From Enterobacter sp. (GTDB lineage Bacteria > Pseudomonadota > Gammaproteobacteria > Enterobacterales > Enterobacteriaceae): a DNA stretch of 35,210 bases. Both the position numbers and the translations under genes were made by a program. The notes under the pieces are model-generated. The model was not told where the DNA came from. It saw nothing but the letters and a program-made list of their open reading frames with translations, and searched no databases. The stretch spans positions 1 through 35,210 of the forward strand of contig JALCNW010000047.1 in NCBI GenBank assembly GCA_022649305.1, given 5' to 3'. Positions 11,813 to 23,091 of this stretch are shown here, one piece after another (position 1 is the stretch's first letter; each line of letters begins with the position of its first letter).

Positions 11813-13354
11813 TTACCAGGACTGGGTTGCTTTGAAGGAATCGAGGATGCTTTTCAGCTTGCCCTCGATTTCATCGTTATAGCCACCGGACTGGTTGATC
11901 TCTTGCATCAACGGAGCGTGATCACGGTCAACGTAAGCCAGCAGAGCGGCTTCGAAGCTACCGATTTTCGCCAGTTCAACATCTTCGAGGTAACCGCGTT
12001 CAGCTGCGAACAGCACCAGGCCCTGTTGTGCAACAGACATTGGGGCATACTGTTTCTGCTTCAGCAGCTCGGTCACTTTCTGACCATGGCTCAGCTGTTT
12101 ACGGGTTGCTTCATCCAGATCGGATGCGAACTGAGAGAACGCAGCCAGTTCACGATACTGTGCCAGCGCGGTACGAATACCACCGGACAGTTTCTTGATG
12201 ATCTTGGTCTGAGCAGCACCACCAACACGGGATACGGAGATACCCGGGTTAACCGCAGGACGAATACCGGAGTTAAACAGGTTGGTTTCCAGGAAGATCT
12301 GACCATCGGTAATCGAAATTACGTTGGTCGGAACGAACGCAGAAACGTCACCCGCTTGGGTTTCGATAATCGGCAGAGCAGTCAGGGAACCGGTTTTACC
12401 TTTCACTTCACCTTTGGTGAAGTTCTCAACGTATTCCGCGTTAACACGGGATGCGCGCTCCAACAGACGGGAGTGGAGATAAAACACGTCGCCCGGGAAT
12501 GCTTCACGTCCAGGTGGACGACGCAGCAGCAGGGAAACCTGACGGTAAGCAACAGCCTGTTTAGACAGGTCATCGTATACGATCAACGCATCTTCACCGC
12601 GGTCACGGAAGTATTCGCCCATTGCGCAACCGGCGTATGGAGCCAGGTATTGCAGTGCAGCGGATTCAGAAGCAGTCGCTACCACAACGATGGTGTTAGA
12701 CAACGCGCCGTGCTCTTCCAGTTTACGAACCACGTTAGAAATGGTGGACGCTTTCTGGCCGATGGCCACGTACACACATTTAATACCGGAGTCACGCTGG
12801 TTGATGATCGCATCGATTGCCATCGCGGTTTTACCGGTCTGACGGTCACCGATGATCAGTTCACGCTGGCCACGACCGATTGGGATCATGGCATCAACGG
12901 ATTTATAACCAGTCTGCACTGGCTGATCAACGGACTGACGTTCGATAACGCCCGGTGCGATAACTTCGATTGGCGAGAAGCCATCGTTATCGACTGGACC
13001 TTTACCGTCGATTGGTGCACCCAGGGTGTTCACCACGCGACCCAGCAGGCCACGGCCAACTGGAACTTCCAGGATACGGCCAGTACATTTGACTTTCATG
13101 CCTTCGGCAAGGTCAGCGTACGGACCCATCACAACTGCACCTACGGAGTCGCGCTCCAGGTTCAGTGCGATAGCGTAACGGTTACCCGGCAGGGAAATCA
13201 TCTCACCCTGCATACAATCGGCCAGGCCGTGGATGCGGATAACACCGTCACTTACAGAAACAATAGTACCTTCGTTATGAGCTTCGCTCACAACACTAAA
13301 CTGAGCAATGCGCTGCTTGATCAGTTCGCTGATTTCGGTGGAATTCAGTTGCAT
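11813..13354 (-). CDS. atpA: ATP synthase F1 alpha subunit
   Basis: This is the non-catalytic nucleotide-binding subunit of the F1 hexamer. The 513-residue length equals E. coli. The Walker A motif GDRQTGKT is at residues 169-176 with K175, and [16 protein letters not shown] holds the Walker B aspartate region. The conserved [10 protein letters not shown] carries the arginine finger that reaches into the beta site. The N-terminus, [16 protein letters not shown], is the delta-binding segment. It lies 12 bp after atpH. Confidence 0.99.
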   Translation of the reverse strand: MQLNSTEISELIKQRIAQFSVVSEAHNEGTIVSVSDGVIRIHGLADCMQGEMISLPGNRYAIALNLERDSVGAVVMGPYADLAEGMKVKCTGRILEVPVGRGLLGRVVNTLGAPIDGKGPVDNDGFSPIEVIAPGVIERQSVDQPVQTGYKSVDAMIPIGRGQRELIIGDRQTGKTAMAIDAIINQRDSGIKCVYVAIGQKASTISNVVRKLEEHGALSNTIVVVATASESAALQYLAPYAGCAMGEYFRDRGEDALIVYDDLSKQAVAYRQVSLLLRRPPGREAFPGDVFYLHSRLLERASRVNAEYVENFTKGEVKGKTGSLTALPIIETQAGDVSAFVPTNVISITDGQIFLETNLFNSGIRPAVNPGISVSRVGGAAQTKIIKKLSGGIRTALAQYRELAAFSQFASDLDEATRKQLSHGQKVTELLKQKQYAPMSVAQQGLVLFAAERGYLEDVELAKIGSFEAALLAYVDRDHAPLMQEINQSGGYNDEIEGKLKSILDSFKATQSW

Positions 13355-13366
13355 GCTCCAGTCCCC

Positions 13367-13900
13367 TTAAGACTGCAAGACGTCTGAAAGGCGTTGCAGA
13401 CGGCCGCGTACGCTGCCGTCAATGACCATATCACCCGCTCGGATGATTACGCCCGCCATAACAGACTTATCGATTTTGCAATTCAGCTTAACTTTGCGTG
13501 ACAGACGTTTTTCCATCGCGGCAGTGATCTTCGCAAGCTGTTCTTCACTCAGTTCGTTCGCCGAGGTGACATCCACTTCGGCGGTAGCTTCACTGAGAGC
13601 ACGTAAGTGCTCGAACTGCTCAAGAACATCAGGGAGCACGCGTAGACGACCATTTTCAGCCATAACCTTAATCAGGTTTTGACCATTGGCATCTAGCTGC
13701 TCGCCACAAATGGCGATAAACGAAGCAGCCAATGTTTCTGGTGCCAAAGCACCTGAAAGCATCTCAGCCATTTGCTCGTTTTTCGTTACCTCAGCGGCAA
13801 ACGCCAGCATATCCTGCCAGCGGTCAACACTTTGGTGTTCGACAGCAAAGTCAAAAGCTGCTTTGGCGTAGGGGCGAGCTACCGTAACAAATTCAGACAT
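13367..13900 (-). CDS. atpH: ATP synthase F1 delta subunit
   Basis: This is the peripheral-stalk subunit that joins the b-dimer to the top of F1. The 177 residues match the family. The N-terminal helical domain begins [18 protein letters not shown], the typical start of OSCP/delta proteins. The C-terminus has the conserved [20 protein letters not shown]. It is 14 bp downstream of atpF and 12 bp upstream of atpA in the operon. Confidence 0.98.
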   Translation of the reverse strand: MSEFVTVARPYAKAAFDFAVEHQSVDRWQDMLAFAAEVTKNEQMAEMLSGALAPETLAASFIAICGEQLDANGQNLIKVMAENGRLRVLPDVLEQFEHLRALSEATAEVDVTSANELSEEQLAKITAAMEKRLSRKVKLNCKIDKSVMAGVIIRAGDMVIDGSVRGRLQRLSDVLQS

Positions 13901-13914
13901 CAGCCCCTCCCTCC

Positions 13915-14385
13915 TTACAGTTCAGCGACAAGTTTGTCCACGATATCGCTGTTAGCAGCAACATCCACGGAACGTTCGATGATCTTCTCGGCGCCAGCAA
14001 CAGCCAGAATCGCAACCTGCTTACGCAGTTCTTCACGAGCACGTTTACGCTCAGCATCAATTTCTGACTGAGCTTGTGCAACGATCTTAGTGCGTTCCTG
14101 TTCTGCTTCAGCTTTCGCGTCGTCCAGGATCTGAGAACGGCGTTTGTTAGCCTGTTCAATGATCACCTGAGCTTCAGCTTTCGCTTTTTTCAGCTGGTCT
14201 GTCGCGTTGGCCTGTGCAAGGTCCAAATCTTTCTTAGCGCGTTCTGCAGAAGCCAGACCGTCAGCAATTTCTTTCTGACGTTTCTCGATGGCTGCCATTA
14301 AAGGCGGCCATACATACTTCATGCAGAACCAGACAAAGAGAATAAACGCGATGGCCTGGCCGAGGATTGTTGCGTTCATGTTCAC
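13915..14385 (-). CDS. atpF: ATP synthase F0 b subunit
   Basis: This membrane-anchored peripheral stalk subunit works as a dimer. It has 156 residues: a single N-terminal membrane helix ([20 protein letters not shown]) and then a long, charged, alanine-rich coiled coil from about residue 30 to the end, including [18 protein letters not shown]. It lies 48 bp after atpE. Confidence 0.98.
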   Translation of the reverse strand: MNMNATILGQAIAFILFVWFCMKYVWPPLMAAIEKRQKEIADGLASAERAKKDLDLAQANATDQLKKAKAEAQVIIEQANKRRSQILDDAKAEAEQERTKIVAQAQSEIDAERKRAREELRKQVAILAVAGAEKIIERSVDVAANSDIVDKLVAEL

Positions 14386-14401
14386 AGCACAATACCTCTT
14401 A

Positions 14402-15927
<1,526 letters not shown>

Positions 15928-15967
15928 CACGTTTAACTCCTGCTCCCTTCGAGGTATGTCGCGTGTC

Positions 15968-15998
15968 GTATAAAACGTTCTTTAAGGCTCAGAGTCAA
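15968..15998 (-). promoter_or_regulatory. Main atp operon promoter
   Basis: On the minus strand, TTGACT (15998-15993) is followed after 19 bp by TTATAC (15973-15968), about 40 bp before atpI. The stretch from GGTCAAATT-type sequence through to the AGGAGTTAAACGTGATG ribosome-binding region closely follows the known E. coli atpI promoter. The 19-bp spacing is long, so the exact -10 could be shifted. Confidence 0.65.
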
Positions 15999-16541
15999 GC
16001 ATCAAAAAGCGGTCAAATTATACGGTGCGCCCCCGTGAATTCAAACAATAAGTAGCGAAAAGGTGAATAAATGTTTAAATATTTTTCCCCAGCGCTATTT
16101 TTAACTTTTCCTCAAAGAGTGAGTCGCGTTGCAATACTGCAAAACGCGCGCAAACGTTGATGATAAAGCGTGCACGAGATCACAAAATACGTATTTACGA
16201 TAAGGGCATATTTATCAAATCAATAAATCGCTTTGTTTCATCTTTATGATATTAAAGACTAATTACAGCAACTTTTCTCAAAACAACCCTATCCACAACA
16301 AAAACGTTTTATTGACATTTTTAATAAAAATTTAACATCTGCATCTTGTTGCTGATTTCGACTTTTAGCAGGCTGATATTTTCGTGGTTGACTAAATTTC
16401 GAGTAATGGGCTCCGAATAAGTTAACCCTAAGAAAACCCCCGGTAACAACAAGGTTAAATCATCTTAGTTGACAATCCGTTTCTCATGACCTGTTTTAAC
16501 ACTCTAAGAACAGCACAAATTCCACATTTTTTATTCATTTT
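15999..16541. other. AT-rich rsmG-atpI intergenic region
   Basis: About 540 bp beyond the atp promoter hold no convincing gene. The sequence is strongly AT-rich from 16060 onwards. It contains a DnaA-box-like ctatccaca (16289-16297, one mismatch at the first base) and a CRP half-site tcaca near 16180. A 29-codon plus-strand frame at 16071-16160 is treated under the findings. No terminator hairpin with a T-run is visible after rsmG, so rsmG transcripts may run on into atp. Confidence 0.55.
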
Positions 16542-17165
16542 TTAAAAACTAGTTTGCTTAATCACCACCAAATGACGCTCACCATCCAGTTGTGGAACCC
16601 GTAGTTTCTCAATGAACTCTACGCTATATCCATCAGGCAGTTGGGCGATTTCATCTTCCGGAAGCTGACCCTTCAGGGCGTAGAAACGTCCCGTTTTACC
16701 TGGCAGGTGGTGACACCAATTGACCATGTCGGTCATTGACGCGAAAGCACGACTGATCACACCGTCAAAAGGCGGTTCTGCCGGAAAATCCTCTACCCTA
16801 CTCTGCACCGGTTCAATATTGCCGAGCTTCAGCTCGTGTTGTACCTGACGCAAGAAACGAATCCGTTTACCCAGGCTATCCAGCAGCGTGAAATGGCACT
16901 CAGGGCGTACGATGGAGAGCGGAACACCCGGCAGACCAGGACCTGTCCCGACATCGATAAAACGTTCGCCATGAAGATGCGGCGCAACCACGATGCTATC
17001 GAGAATATGGCGGATCAGCATCTCGTTGGGATCGCGTACTGAGGTGAGGTTATACGCTTTGTTCCATTTGTTCAGCATATCGACATACGCCACCAGCTGA
17101 TTTTTCTGGTGATCGGTGAGCGAAATACCGGCTTCGTCAAGCAGACGAGAAAGTTTGTTGAGCAC
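16542..17165 (-). CDS. rsmG: 16S rRNA (guanine-527-N7)-methyltransferase RsmG
   Basis: This enzyme methylates G527 of 16S rRNA using S-adenosylmethionine. I chose the GTG at 17165 (reading [16 protein letters not shown]), which gives 207 residues, the E. coli length, with AGGT eight bases upstream. A longer frame from an ATG nine codons upstream lacks a good ribosome-binding site. The SAM-binding motif I is [10 protein letters not shown] (71-80), and [12 protein letters not shown] and VISRAFAS are also typical. It follows mnmG, 69 bp away, as in other enterics. Confidence 0.96.
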   Translation of the reverse strand: MLNKLSRLLDEAGISLTDHQKNQLVAYVDMLNKWNKAYNLTSVRDPNEMLIRHILDSIVVAPHLHGERFIDVGTGPGLPGVPLSIVRPECHFTLLDSLGKRIRFLRQVQHELKLGNIEPVQSRVEDFPAEPPFDGVISRAFASMTDMVNWCHHLPGKTGRFYALKGQLPEDEIAQLPDGYSVEFIEKLRVPQLDGERHLVVIKQTSF

Positions 17166-17193
17166 AGTGATTACCTGTTGAGATGGGTGCATG

Positions 17194-17219
17194 CCCGATA
17201 ATAAACACGTTTTATCGGG
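17194..17219 (-). repeat. Inverted repeat between mnmG and rsmG
   Basis: Arms cccgataa and ttatcggg (8 bp each) flank a 10-base loop. No T-run follows on the minus strand, so this is more likely an mRNA stability or attenuation hairpin than a terminator. It lies just after the mnmG stop. Confidence 0.6.
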
Positions 17220-17234
17220 CCAACTATCAAATAC

Positions 17235-19124
17235 TTAAGCGCTGCGGCGCAGCATACCCTGTTTTTTCAGCCACACCAGCAGAATGGAAATTGCTGCTGG
17301 CGTGATGCCAGAAATACGTGACGCCTGACCGATGGATGAAGGTTTGTGATCGTTCAGCTTTGCGATGACCTCGTTGGATAAGCCGTTCACCAGTCGATAA
17401 TCTAGCGTAGCCGGTAACAGCGTATTCTCATTGCGCTGTTGTTTTTCAATTTCATCCTGCTGACGCGCGATGTAACCTTCGTACTTCACCTGAATTTCGA
17501 CCTGCTCAGCAGCCTCTGCGTCGTCCAGACCCGGCGCGAACGGCGTCATCTGTACCAGATTTTCGTAAGTCATCTCCGGGCGACGTAACAAATCCTCACC
17601 GCTGGCTTCTCGTGAGAGCGGCGCAGTTAAGTGAGCGTTTACTTCAGCAATTGAATGGGTAGTAGGGTTAACCCAGGTTGACTTCAGACGCTGACGCTCG
17701 CTTTCGATACGTTCCAGCTTTTCGTTGAAACGTGCCCAACGCTGGTCATCAACCAGACCCAGCTCACGACCCATCTCAGTCAGTCGTAGATCGGCGTTGT
17801 CTTCACGCAGCATCAGACGGTATTCCGCCCGAGAAGTGAACATACGGTACGGCTCTTTTGTACCCATGGTACTGAGGTCGTCGACCAGTACGCCCAGGTA
17901 GGCCTGATCGCGACGTGGTGCCCAGCCCTCTTTTTCCGCTGAGAAGCGAGCAGCGTTCAGACCGGCGAGTAGACCTTGCGCAGCAGCTTCTTCGTAGCCT
18001 GTCGTGCCGTTAATTTGACCCGCAAAGAACAGACCCTCGATGAATTTGCTTTCCAGAGTTGGTTTGAGATCGCGTGGGTCGAAGAAATCGTACTCAATGG
18101 CGTAGCCGGGACGAACAATTTTTGCGTTCTCCATGCCCTGCATTGAACGTACAATTTGCATCTGAACATCGAACGGCAGGCTGGTGGAGATGCCATTCGG
18201 ATAAATTTCGTTAGAGGTCAGGCCTTCTGGCTCCAGGAAGATCTGGTGCTGGTTACGATCGGCAAAACGCATGACCTTGTCTTCGATCGACGGGCAATAA
18301 CGCGGACCGATCCCTTCGATCACACCAGCATACATCGGGCTGCGATCGAGGTTATTGCGGATCACCTCATGGGTTTTCTCGTTGGTATACGTGATGTAAC
18401 ACGGTACCTGCTGCGGATGTTGGGAAACATTGCCCATGAACGAGAAGACCGGCAGCGGAGTGTCGCCATGCTGTTTTGCCAGCACGCTGAAATCAATCGT
18501 ACGCGCATCGATACGCGGTGGCGTACCGGTTTTCAGGCGACTCACACGAAGAGGCAATTCACGCAAACGACGAGACAGCGAAATGGACGGCGGATCGCCT
18601 GCACGGCCACCGCTGTAATTATCGAGACCAATGTGGATCTTGCCATCGAGGAAGGTACCCACTGTCAGCACAACCGATTTGGCGCGGAATTTCAGCCCCA
18701 TTTGGGTCACTGCGCCGACGACGCGATCGTTCTCAACGATAAGATCTTCTACCGCCTGCTGGAAGATCATCAGGTTCGGTTGGTTTTCCAGTGCAGTGCG
18801 TACGGCCTGGCGGTACAACACTCGGTCTGCCTGAGCTCGTGTGGCACGAACGGCTGGCCCTTTGCTCGCGTTTAGTATCCTAAACTGAATGCCGGCATGA
18901 TCGATCGCTGTGGCCATTAAGCCGCCCAGCGCATCGACTTCTTTTACCAGGTGTCCTTTCCCAATGCCGCCAATCGCCGGATTACAGGACATTTGTCCCA
19001 GCGTGTCGATATTGTGTGTCAAAAGCAGAGTCTGTTGACCCATACGCGCTGCGGCCATCGCGGCCTCAGTGCCTGCATGACCCCCGCCAATGATGATGAC
19101 GTCAAAAGGATCCTGATAAAACAT
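17235..19124 (-). CDS. mnmG: tRNA uridine-5-carboxymethylaminomethyl modification enzyme MnmG
   Basis: With MnmE, this FAD protein puts the cmnm5 group on wobble U34 of several tRNAs. The 629 residues equal E. coli. The FAD-binding motif GGGHAG is at 13-18 and the family signature around [12 protein letters not shown] starts at C47. [21 protein letters not shown] and [17 protein letters not shown] are also characteristic. The C-terminal helical domain ends [13 protein letters not shown]. It is transcribed away from oriC; transcription of this gene is known to influence origin firing in E. coli. Confidence 0.99.
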   Translation of the reverse strand: MFYQDPFDVIIIGGGHAGTEAAMAAARMGQQTLLLTHNIDTLGQMSCNPAIGGIGKGHLVKEVDALGGLMATAIDHAGIQFRILNASKGPAVRATRAQADRVLYRQAVRTALENQPNLMIFQQAVEDLIVENDRVVGAVTQMGLKFRAKSVVLTVGTFLDGKIHIGLDNYSGGRAGDPPSISLSRRLRELPLRVSRLKTGTPPRIDARTIDFSVLAKQHGDTPLPVFSFMGNVSQHPQQVPCYITYTNEKTHEVIRNNLDRSPMYAGVIEGIGPRYCPSIEDKVMRFADRNQHQIFLEPEGLTSNEIYPNGISTSLPFDVQMQIVRSMQGMENAKIVRPGYAIEYDFFDPRDLKPTLESKFIEGLFFAGQINGTTGYEEAAAQGLLAGLNAARFSAEKEGWAPRRDQAYLGVLVDDLSTMGTKEPYRMFTSRAEYRLMLREDNADLRLTEMGRELGLVDDQRWARFNEKLERIESERQRLKSTWVNPTTHSIAEVNAHLTAPLSREASGEDLLRRPEMTYENLVQMTPFAPGLDDAEAAEQVEIQVKYEGYIARQQDEIEKQQRNENTLLPATLDYRLVNGLSNEVIAKLNDHKPSSIGQASRISGITPAAISILLVWLKKQGMLRRSA

Positions 19125-19159
19125 GCTTTCCTGCCTTGCGTAAAGCGGTTTGATAATGG

Positions 19160-19189
19160 ATTTAAGCCCGGGCCGTGGATTCTACTCAA
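19160..19189 (-). promoter_or_regulatory. Likely mnmG promoter
   Basis: On the minus strand, TTGAGT (19189-19184), an 18-bp spacer rich in G and C, and TTAAAT (19165-19160) lie about 35 bp before the mnmG start. The AGGA of the ribosome-binding site follows. The place matches the E. coli gidA promoter, which drives RNA away from the origin. The hexamers are only fair. Confidence 0.45.
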
Positions 19190-19235
19190 GTTTAGTCTTT
19201 CGAGAAAGCATTGGGATCTTGGCTATTAAAAAGAA

Positions 19236-19279
19236 GATCTTCTTATTTAGAGATCTGTTTTACTATGATCTCTTATTAG
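19236..19279. other. oriC DNA-unwinding element (three 13-mers)
   Basis: The three 13-mers L gatcttcttattt (19236-19248), M gatctgttttact (19252-19264) and R gatctcttattag (19267-19279) each begin with GATC. R is the same as I recall in E. coli; L and M have substitutions. An A-rich tract (ctattaaaaagaa) lies to their left. Confidence 0.95.
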
Positions 19280-19292
19280 GATCGCCGACTTC

Positions 19293-19301
19293 TGTGGATA
19301 A
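19293..19301 (-). promoter_or_regulatory. DnaA box R1
   Basis: The sequence tgtggataa is the perfect consensus TTATCCACA on the minus strand. It lies 13 bp right of the third 13-mer, the E. coli arrangement. Confidence 0.95.
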
Positions 19302-19398
19302 GCGGGATCTCATAATAAAGATCATGAGGTTAGAAAGGATCGTTTGCTGTGAATGATCGGTGATCCTGGACAGTATAAGCTGGGGTTAGATCGACCAG

Positions 19399-19407
19399 TT
19401 ATCCACA
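19399..19407 (+). promoter_or_regulatory. DnaA box R2
   Basis: The sequence ttatccaca is the full consensus. As I recall, E. coli R2 is TTATACACA, so this box should be a stronger site here. Confidence 0.92.
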
Positions 19408-19433
19408 GCTCAAAAAGAACACAAGAGTTATTC

Positions 19434-19442
19434 TTTGGATAA
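19434..19442 (-). promoter_or_regulatory. DnaA box R3
   Basis: The sequence tttggataa (TTATCCAAA on the minus strand) lies in the conserved context ttctttggataactacc. It is a low-affinity box as in E. coli. Confidence 0.88.
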
Positions 19443-19472
19443 CTACCGCTTAACCCAAGGTTTTAACCAGAC

Positions 19473-19481
19473 TTATCCACA
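19473..19481 (+). promoter_or_regulatory. DnaA box R4
   Basis: The sequence ttatccaca is a full-consensus box that marks the right end of the minimal origin. It is followed by the conserved gatcgcacgatct. Confidence 0.95.
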
Positions 19482-19497
19482 TCTGATCGCACGATCT

Positions 19498-19947
19498 TTA
19501 ATCGTTTTTGAGTAAATTTATCCATTTACTCACCCATTCTTCGGCTGGATCTTCCGGAATGTCGTGATCGAGGATGTTGATCTTCAGCGTTTCGCCTATC
19601 TGTTTTGCCCCACAAGACGCGATCGCGGCTTCGACTTTCTCTATAGCACCGCAAAAGGTGTCATATTCGCGGCTGCCAATACCTATTGCACCAAAGCGCA
19701 CGTTTGCAAGGCTCGGCTGTTGTTCCTGCAGTTCGTCATAAAGCGGTTGCAGGTTGTCCGGAATGTCCCCAGCGCCGTGAGTAGAGGTGATCAGCAGCCA
19801 GATCCCATCGGTTGGGAGATCTTCCAGCAACGGTCCATGCAGCGTTTCGGTTGAAAACCCAGCGTCTTCGAGCTTTTCCGCCAGGTGCTCTGCTACATAT
19901 TCCGCACCGCCAAGAGTACTGCCACTGATAAGAGTAATGTCTGCCAT
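19498..19947 (-). CDS. mioC: Flavodoxin-like protein MioC
   Basis: This FMN-binding flavodoxin-family protein was reported to support biotin synthase in E. coli. I chose the ATG at 19947 (MADITLISGSTLGGAEYVAE), giving 149 residues against 147 in E. coli. The STLGGAEY phosphate loop, the ITSTHGAGDIPDN loop and GIGSREYDTFCGA are the flavin-contact segments. The C-terminus has two extra residues and overlaps the right edge of oriC. Its transcription crosses the origin. Confidence 0.97.
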   Translation of the reverse strand: MADITLISGSTLGGAEYVAEHLAEKLEDAGFSTETLHGPLLEDLPTDGIWLLITSTHGAGDIPDNLQPLYDELQEQQPSLANVRFGAIGIGSREYDTFCGAIEKVEAAIASCGAKQIGETLKINILDHDIPEDPAEEWVSKWINLLKND

Positions 19948-19975
19948 GATCGCTCGCTCATATATAGAGAGGATC

Positions 19976-20016
19976 ATTGTACGCTGTGAGCGAGCTGGGA
20001 TCTACCTGTGGAAAAT
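19976..20016 (-). promoter_or_regulatory. mioC promoter with DnaA box
   Basis: TACAAT at 19981-19976 is a good -10, and the G/C-rich stretch upstream is typical of this promoter. The DnaA-box-like TTTTCCACA (20016-20008) overlies the -35 side. In E. coli DnaA represses mioC from such a box, linking transcription through oriC to initiation. Confidence 0.72.
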
Positions 20017-20036
20017 GTGGTAATTAAATGACGACG

Positions 20037-20495
20037 TTAAGGTCGGATGGTACGCATGATGGGGTTCTGCAGGGAGATCAGCGTCTCGGTGGACTGAATT
20101 TCATCAATTGTTTGGATCTTGTTGATAAGTACCTGTTGCAGGGCGTCGATCGATCGGCACATCACCTTAATAAAGATGCTGTAGTGGCCGGTCGTGTAAT
20201 AGGCCTCAGTGACTTCTTCCAGGCTCTCTAACCTTGCCAGTGCCGAAGGGTAATCTTTTGCACTTTTGAGAATAATGCCAATAAAGCAGCACACGTCGTA
20301 ACCCAGCTGCTTAGGACTGACGTCAATCCGCGCGCCGGTAATGATTCCCGCCTGCTTCATTTTCTCTACACGCACGTGAATGGTGCCGGGGCTGACGCCA
20401 AATTGTTTGGCCAGTTCGGCATAAGCGGTACGGGCATTGGCCATTAATGCCTCCAGGATGCCGCGGTCCAGATTGTCGATTTGATAATTTTCCAT
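20037..20495 (-). CDS. asnC: Lrp/AsnC-family regulator AsnC
   Basis: This is the asparagine-responsive activator of asnA. It has 152 residues, as in E. coli. An N-terminal helix-turn-helix (ILEALMANARTAYAELAKQF then GVSPGTIHVRVEKM, residues about 14-47) precedes a RAM ligand-binding and oligomerisation domain (DVCCFIGIILKSAKDY onwards, to about residue 140). It is divergent from asnA across 151 bp. Its transcript can continue into mioC and oriC, since no terminator is seen in the 89-bp gap. Confidence 0.98.
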   Translation of the reverse strand: MENYQIDNLDRGILEALMANARTAYAELAKQFGVSPGTIHVRVEKMKQAGIITGARIDVSPKQLGYDVCCFIGIILKSAKDYPSALARLESLEEVTEAYYTTGHYSIFIKVMCRSIDALQQVLINKIQTIDEIQSTETLISLQNPIMRTIRP

Positions 20496-20646
20496 AGCTT
20501 TTTCTTATGTAGATTAGTGAGTCGTTCTATTTTAGCGTCATATTTTGTTGAATCAAAAGTGAAGCAGGCTTTTTGTTGCTGGATTATTGAATTAGCACCC
20601 ATTTCTGTTGCTTAATCAATACCAACAGGACGCAGGAGTAATAAAA
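20496..20646. promoter_or_regulatory. Divergent asnC-asnA control region
   Basis: These 151 bp hold both promoters. The ribosome-binding sites are AGGAGTAATAAAA before asnA and a weak AAGAAAAAGCT before asnC. The stretch from 20530 to 20600 is AT-rich and is where AsnC would be expected to bind. I cannot fix promoter hexamers with confidence. Confidence 0.5.
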
Positions 20647-21639
20647 ATGAAAACCGCTTACATCGCAAAACAACGCCAGATCAGTTTCGTTAAATCCCAT
20701 TTTTCACGTCAGCTGGAAGAGAAGCTGGGTCTGATTGAAGTACAGGCACCGATCCTCAGCCGTGTAGGTGATGGGACGCAGGACAACCTGTCTGGTTGCG
20801 AAAAAGCGGTACAGGTGAAAGTGAAAACACTGCCAGAGGCCCAGTTCGAAGTGGTTCACTCACTGGCAAAGTGGAAGCGCCAAACCCTGGGACAACACGA
20901 CTTCAGCGCAGGCGAAGGGCTTTACACGCACATGAAAGCCCTCCGCCCCGATGAAGACCGCCTGACACCGATTCACTCTGTATACGTTGACCAGTGGGAC
21001 TGGGAGCGCGTCATGGGTGATGGCGAGCGTCATGTGGGGACACTGAAATCTACGGTAGAGGCGATCTATGCCGGCATCAAATCAACCGAAGAAGCAGTAA
21101 GCAAAGCGTTCGGACTGGCACCGTTCCTGCCAGAAACGATCCACTTTGTTCATAGCCAGGATCTGCTGAGCCGTTTCCCGGATCTGGATGCCAAAGGCCG
21201 CGAGCGAGCGATCGCTAAAGAGCTGGGCGCCGTGTTCCTGATCGGTATCGGCGGCAAACTGTCCGATGGTAAACGTCACGATGTACGCGCCCCGGATTAT
21301 GATGACTGGAGCACGGCGGGTGAAAGCGAATTGGCAGGATTGAACGGCGACATTTTGGTGTGGAACCCGATTCTGGAGGACGCGTTTGAACTGTCTTCTA
21401 TGGGGATCCGCGTGGATGCAGAGGCGCTGAAACGTCAGCTTTCCGTTACCGGTGATGAAGATCGCCTGAAGCTGGAGTGGCATCAGGCACTGCTGCGCGG
21501 TGAAATGCCGCAGACGATTGGCGGTGGTATCGGTCAGTCTCGTTTGACCATGCTATTGCTGCAACTGTCCCATATCGGCCAGGTTCAGTGTGGCGTATGG
21601 CCGCAGCAGGTCCGTGCAAGCGTTGATGCTCTGCTTTAA
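20647..21639 (+). CDS. asnA: Ammonia-dependent asparagine synthetase AsnA
   Basis: This enzyme makes asparagine from aspartate, ATP and ammonia. I chose the ATG at 20647 ([20 protein letters not shown]), which gives 330 residues as in E. coli, with an AGGAG ribosome-binding site. An in-frame ATG 13 codons upstream lacks one. The fold is like class II aminoacyl-tRNA synthetases; [29 protein letters not shown] and [16 protein letters not shown] are active-site text. Its stop codon directly abuts the viaA stop codon with no spacer. Confidence 0.98.
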   Translation: MKTAYIAKQRQISFVKSHFSRQLEEKLGLIEVQAPILSRVGDGTQDNLSGCEKAVQVKVKTLPEAQFEVVHSLAKWKRQTLGQHDFSAGEGLYTHMKALRPDEDRLTPIHSVYVDQWDWERVMGDGERHVGTLKSTVEAIYAGIKSTEEAVSKAFGLAPFLPETIHFVHSQDLLSRFPDLDAKGRERAIAKELGAVFLIGIGGKLSDGKRHDVRAPDYDDWSTAGESELAGLNGDILVWNPILEDAFELSSMGIRVDAEALKRQLSVTGDEDRLKLEWHQALLRGEMPQTIGGGIGQSRLTMLLLQLSHIGQVQCGVWPQQVRASVDALL

Positions 21640-23091
21640 TTAGCGTTTCCATCGCCTGATAAGACGACTCCGTAACCCGGTATCAAAGCGCCAGATATGA
21701 TCGAAGATGCGCATGATGCCGGGTTTTCCATGTGCGGACATGGCGACCGCGTGAAACCGATGCTGGTGAACTCGCTGTAACTCCTTCACTTTATTGACCA
21801 CGTCATCCGGTAGTCGCTGGGCAATAAAATCTGAAATGACGACTGCATCCGCGTCGTACCAGTCACCGCCCTGCATACGTTCTATGATGGAGCGAAAACA
21901 GCTGGCGATATCCGTGCCGCCGCGAAAGCGCTGGCTTAAAAAGCGAATTGCCTGCTCGATACCCTGTTTCCCCGTCAGTTCGTAGCCTATCACTTCGCTG
22001 GAAAACAACATGATAAAGCATCGGCGGCGGTCAGCGAGCGCGACGCGCATCAGCGCCAGGCAGAAGGCTTTAGCACATTGCTCGTTGAAACCACCCATCG
22101 AACCTGATGTATCGACACAGACGATAAACGGCCCGCGTGGCTGCTCATCAAAATCCTGATGGATAACCGGGCGTTGGCTGATTTTTTCTCGCCAGGATTC
22201 CCCATGCAGTCGATAAGTCAGAAGCTGTTTTTCCACCAGCCGACGGTAAAACTCATACTCCAGTTCAGTCATACCCAGCGTAGCCAGTTCGGTGGGCAAC
22301 AGGCGCAAAATATCATCGCTTTGCTGTAAACCATCGACCTGTTCCGGCACGGTTGCCGGTTCTCGCACCAGGGTGCGAAAGGTTTCCATCGGTGCGTCTT
22401 TCTTTGGCACCGACTTCGCTTCTCGCGAACGACCAAGCTGTTCAGCAAGTTGCATGAGTTCGGGCTGCTGCGTCAGAAAATCACCGTATTTCACGATCAA
22501 CTGATAGTCGCCGCGTTTGAGCTCCCCGGCGCTCATGTCCCACAGACGACCTGCCGCATTTTCATTTTCAACCAGCACCTGCTCAAGCTGGCCGCTTAAC
22601 GTCATCCTCTCCTGAACTTCGCTGAGCAACTGTTCGCGTTCCTCTTCCAGAAGTTGTTGATTGAGAGAAGTGGCCTGCACCACCAGGCTGAGCCGCCAGC
22701 GTTGTAAAAACAAAGTATGTAGGGCAGAGGTAAAGGTGGCGTTGTCCGAGACCAGCTTGCGGGCCTGGCTGGCATACGGGGAATGTACTTTATCGAGCAG
22801 CGTCAGGATCTGCGGCAACTGTACGATAAATTGTGGAGTAGAGAGCCGCTGGCATTCCTGGTAGCCGCTCACCTCTTCGGTCAGTTCGGGTGGGACCTCC
22901 GTTTCTTTTAATCTTCTGCGCAAGCTATCTCGCCAGCGCGGAAGATCATCGGTCACGGCTTTTTTGATACGAGGAAACTTTTCAAAGAAAGCCGCCAGTT
23001 GAGGAGAAGCCAGAAGAGTAATGACGACCTCTTCGATGAGTCCTTCTTCACCAACGGCCAACATCATGTTGAGCGTATCCAGCGTTAGCAT
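21640..23091 (-). CDS. viaA: VWA-domain protein ViaA (RavA partner)
   Basis: ViaA works with the MoxR-type AAA+ ATPase RavA. The pair interacts with respiratory complexes and affects aminoglycoside sensitivity in E. coli. The 483 residues equal E. coli. The first 300 or so residues are helical and contain [15 protein letters not shown]. The von Willebrand A domain begins at about 320, with the MIDAS motif DTSGS at 327-331 and later FRGGTDIAS and VISDF. Its start overlaps the ravA stop by seven bases, so translation is coupled. Confidence 0.97.
   Translation of the reverse strand: MLTLDTLNMMLAVGEEGLIEEVVITLLASPQLAAFFEKFPRIKKAVTDDLPRWRDSLRRRLKETEVPPELTEEVSGYQECQRLSTPQFIVQLPQILTLLDKVHSPYASQARKLVSDNATFTSALHTLFLQRWRLSLVVQATSLNQQLLEEEREQLLSEVQERMTLSGQLEQVLVENENAAGRLWDMSAGELKRGDYQLIVKYGDFLTQQPELMQLAEQLGRSREAKSVPKKDAPMETFRTLVREPATVPEQVDGLQQSDDILRLLPTELATLGMTELEYEFYRRLVEKQLLTYRLHGESWREKISQRPVIHQDFDEQPRGPFIVCVDTSGSMGGFNEQCAKAFCLALMRVALADRRRCFIMLFSSEVIGYELTGKQGIEQAIRFLSQRFRGGTDIASCFRSIIERMQGGDWYDADAVVISDFIAQRLPDDVVNKVKELQRVHQHRFHAVAMSAHGKPGIMRIFDHIWRFDTGLRSRLIRRWKR

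Larger units (their letters stand above)
19213..19490. other. oriC: Chromosomal origin of replication oriC
   Basis: This is the enteric origin between mnmG and mioC. From left to right it has an AT-rich unwinding region with three 13-mers, DnaA box R1, a central stretch that would hold IHF and Fis sites, then R2, R3 and R4. About a dozen GATC (Dam/SeqA) sites are packed into this stretch, for example at 19236, 19252, 19267, 19280, 19355 and 19362. The central text gtgaatgatcggtgatcct is the same as I recall in E. coli, while linkers differ. A cognate IHF site is less clear here than in E. coli. Confidence 0.98.

Noticed and set aside
11903..13387. Long open frame (494 codons) on the plus strand opposite atpA
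   Set aside because: It is the antisense shadow of a highly biased, certain gene. Its translation is rich in T, F, Q, H and R without domains, and no ribosome-binding site is seen.
16289..16297. DnaA-box-like ctatccaca in the rsmG-atpI gap
   Set aside because: One mismatch in a nine-base motif, alone in AT-rich DNA; chance is likely.
20608..20646. Upstream start extending asnA by 13 codons
   Set aside because: The AGGAG site and the family length both point to the ATG at 20647.
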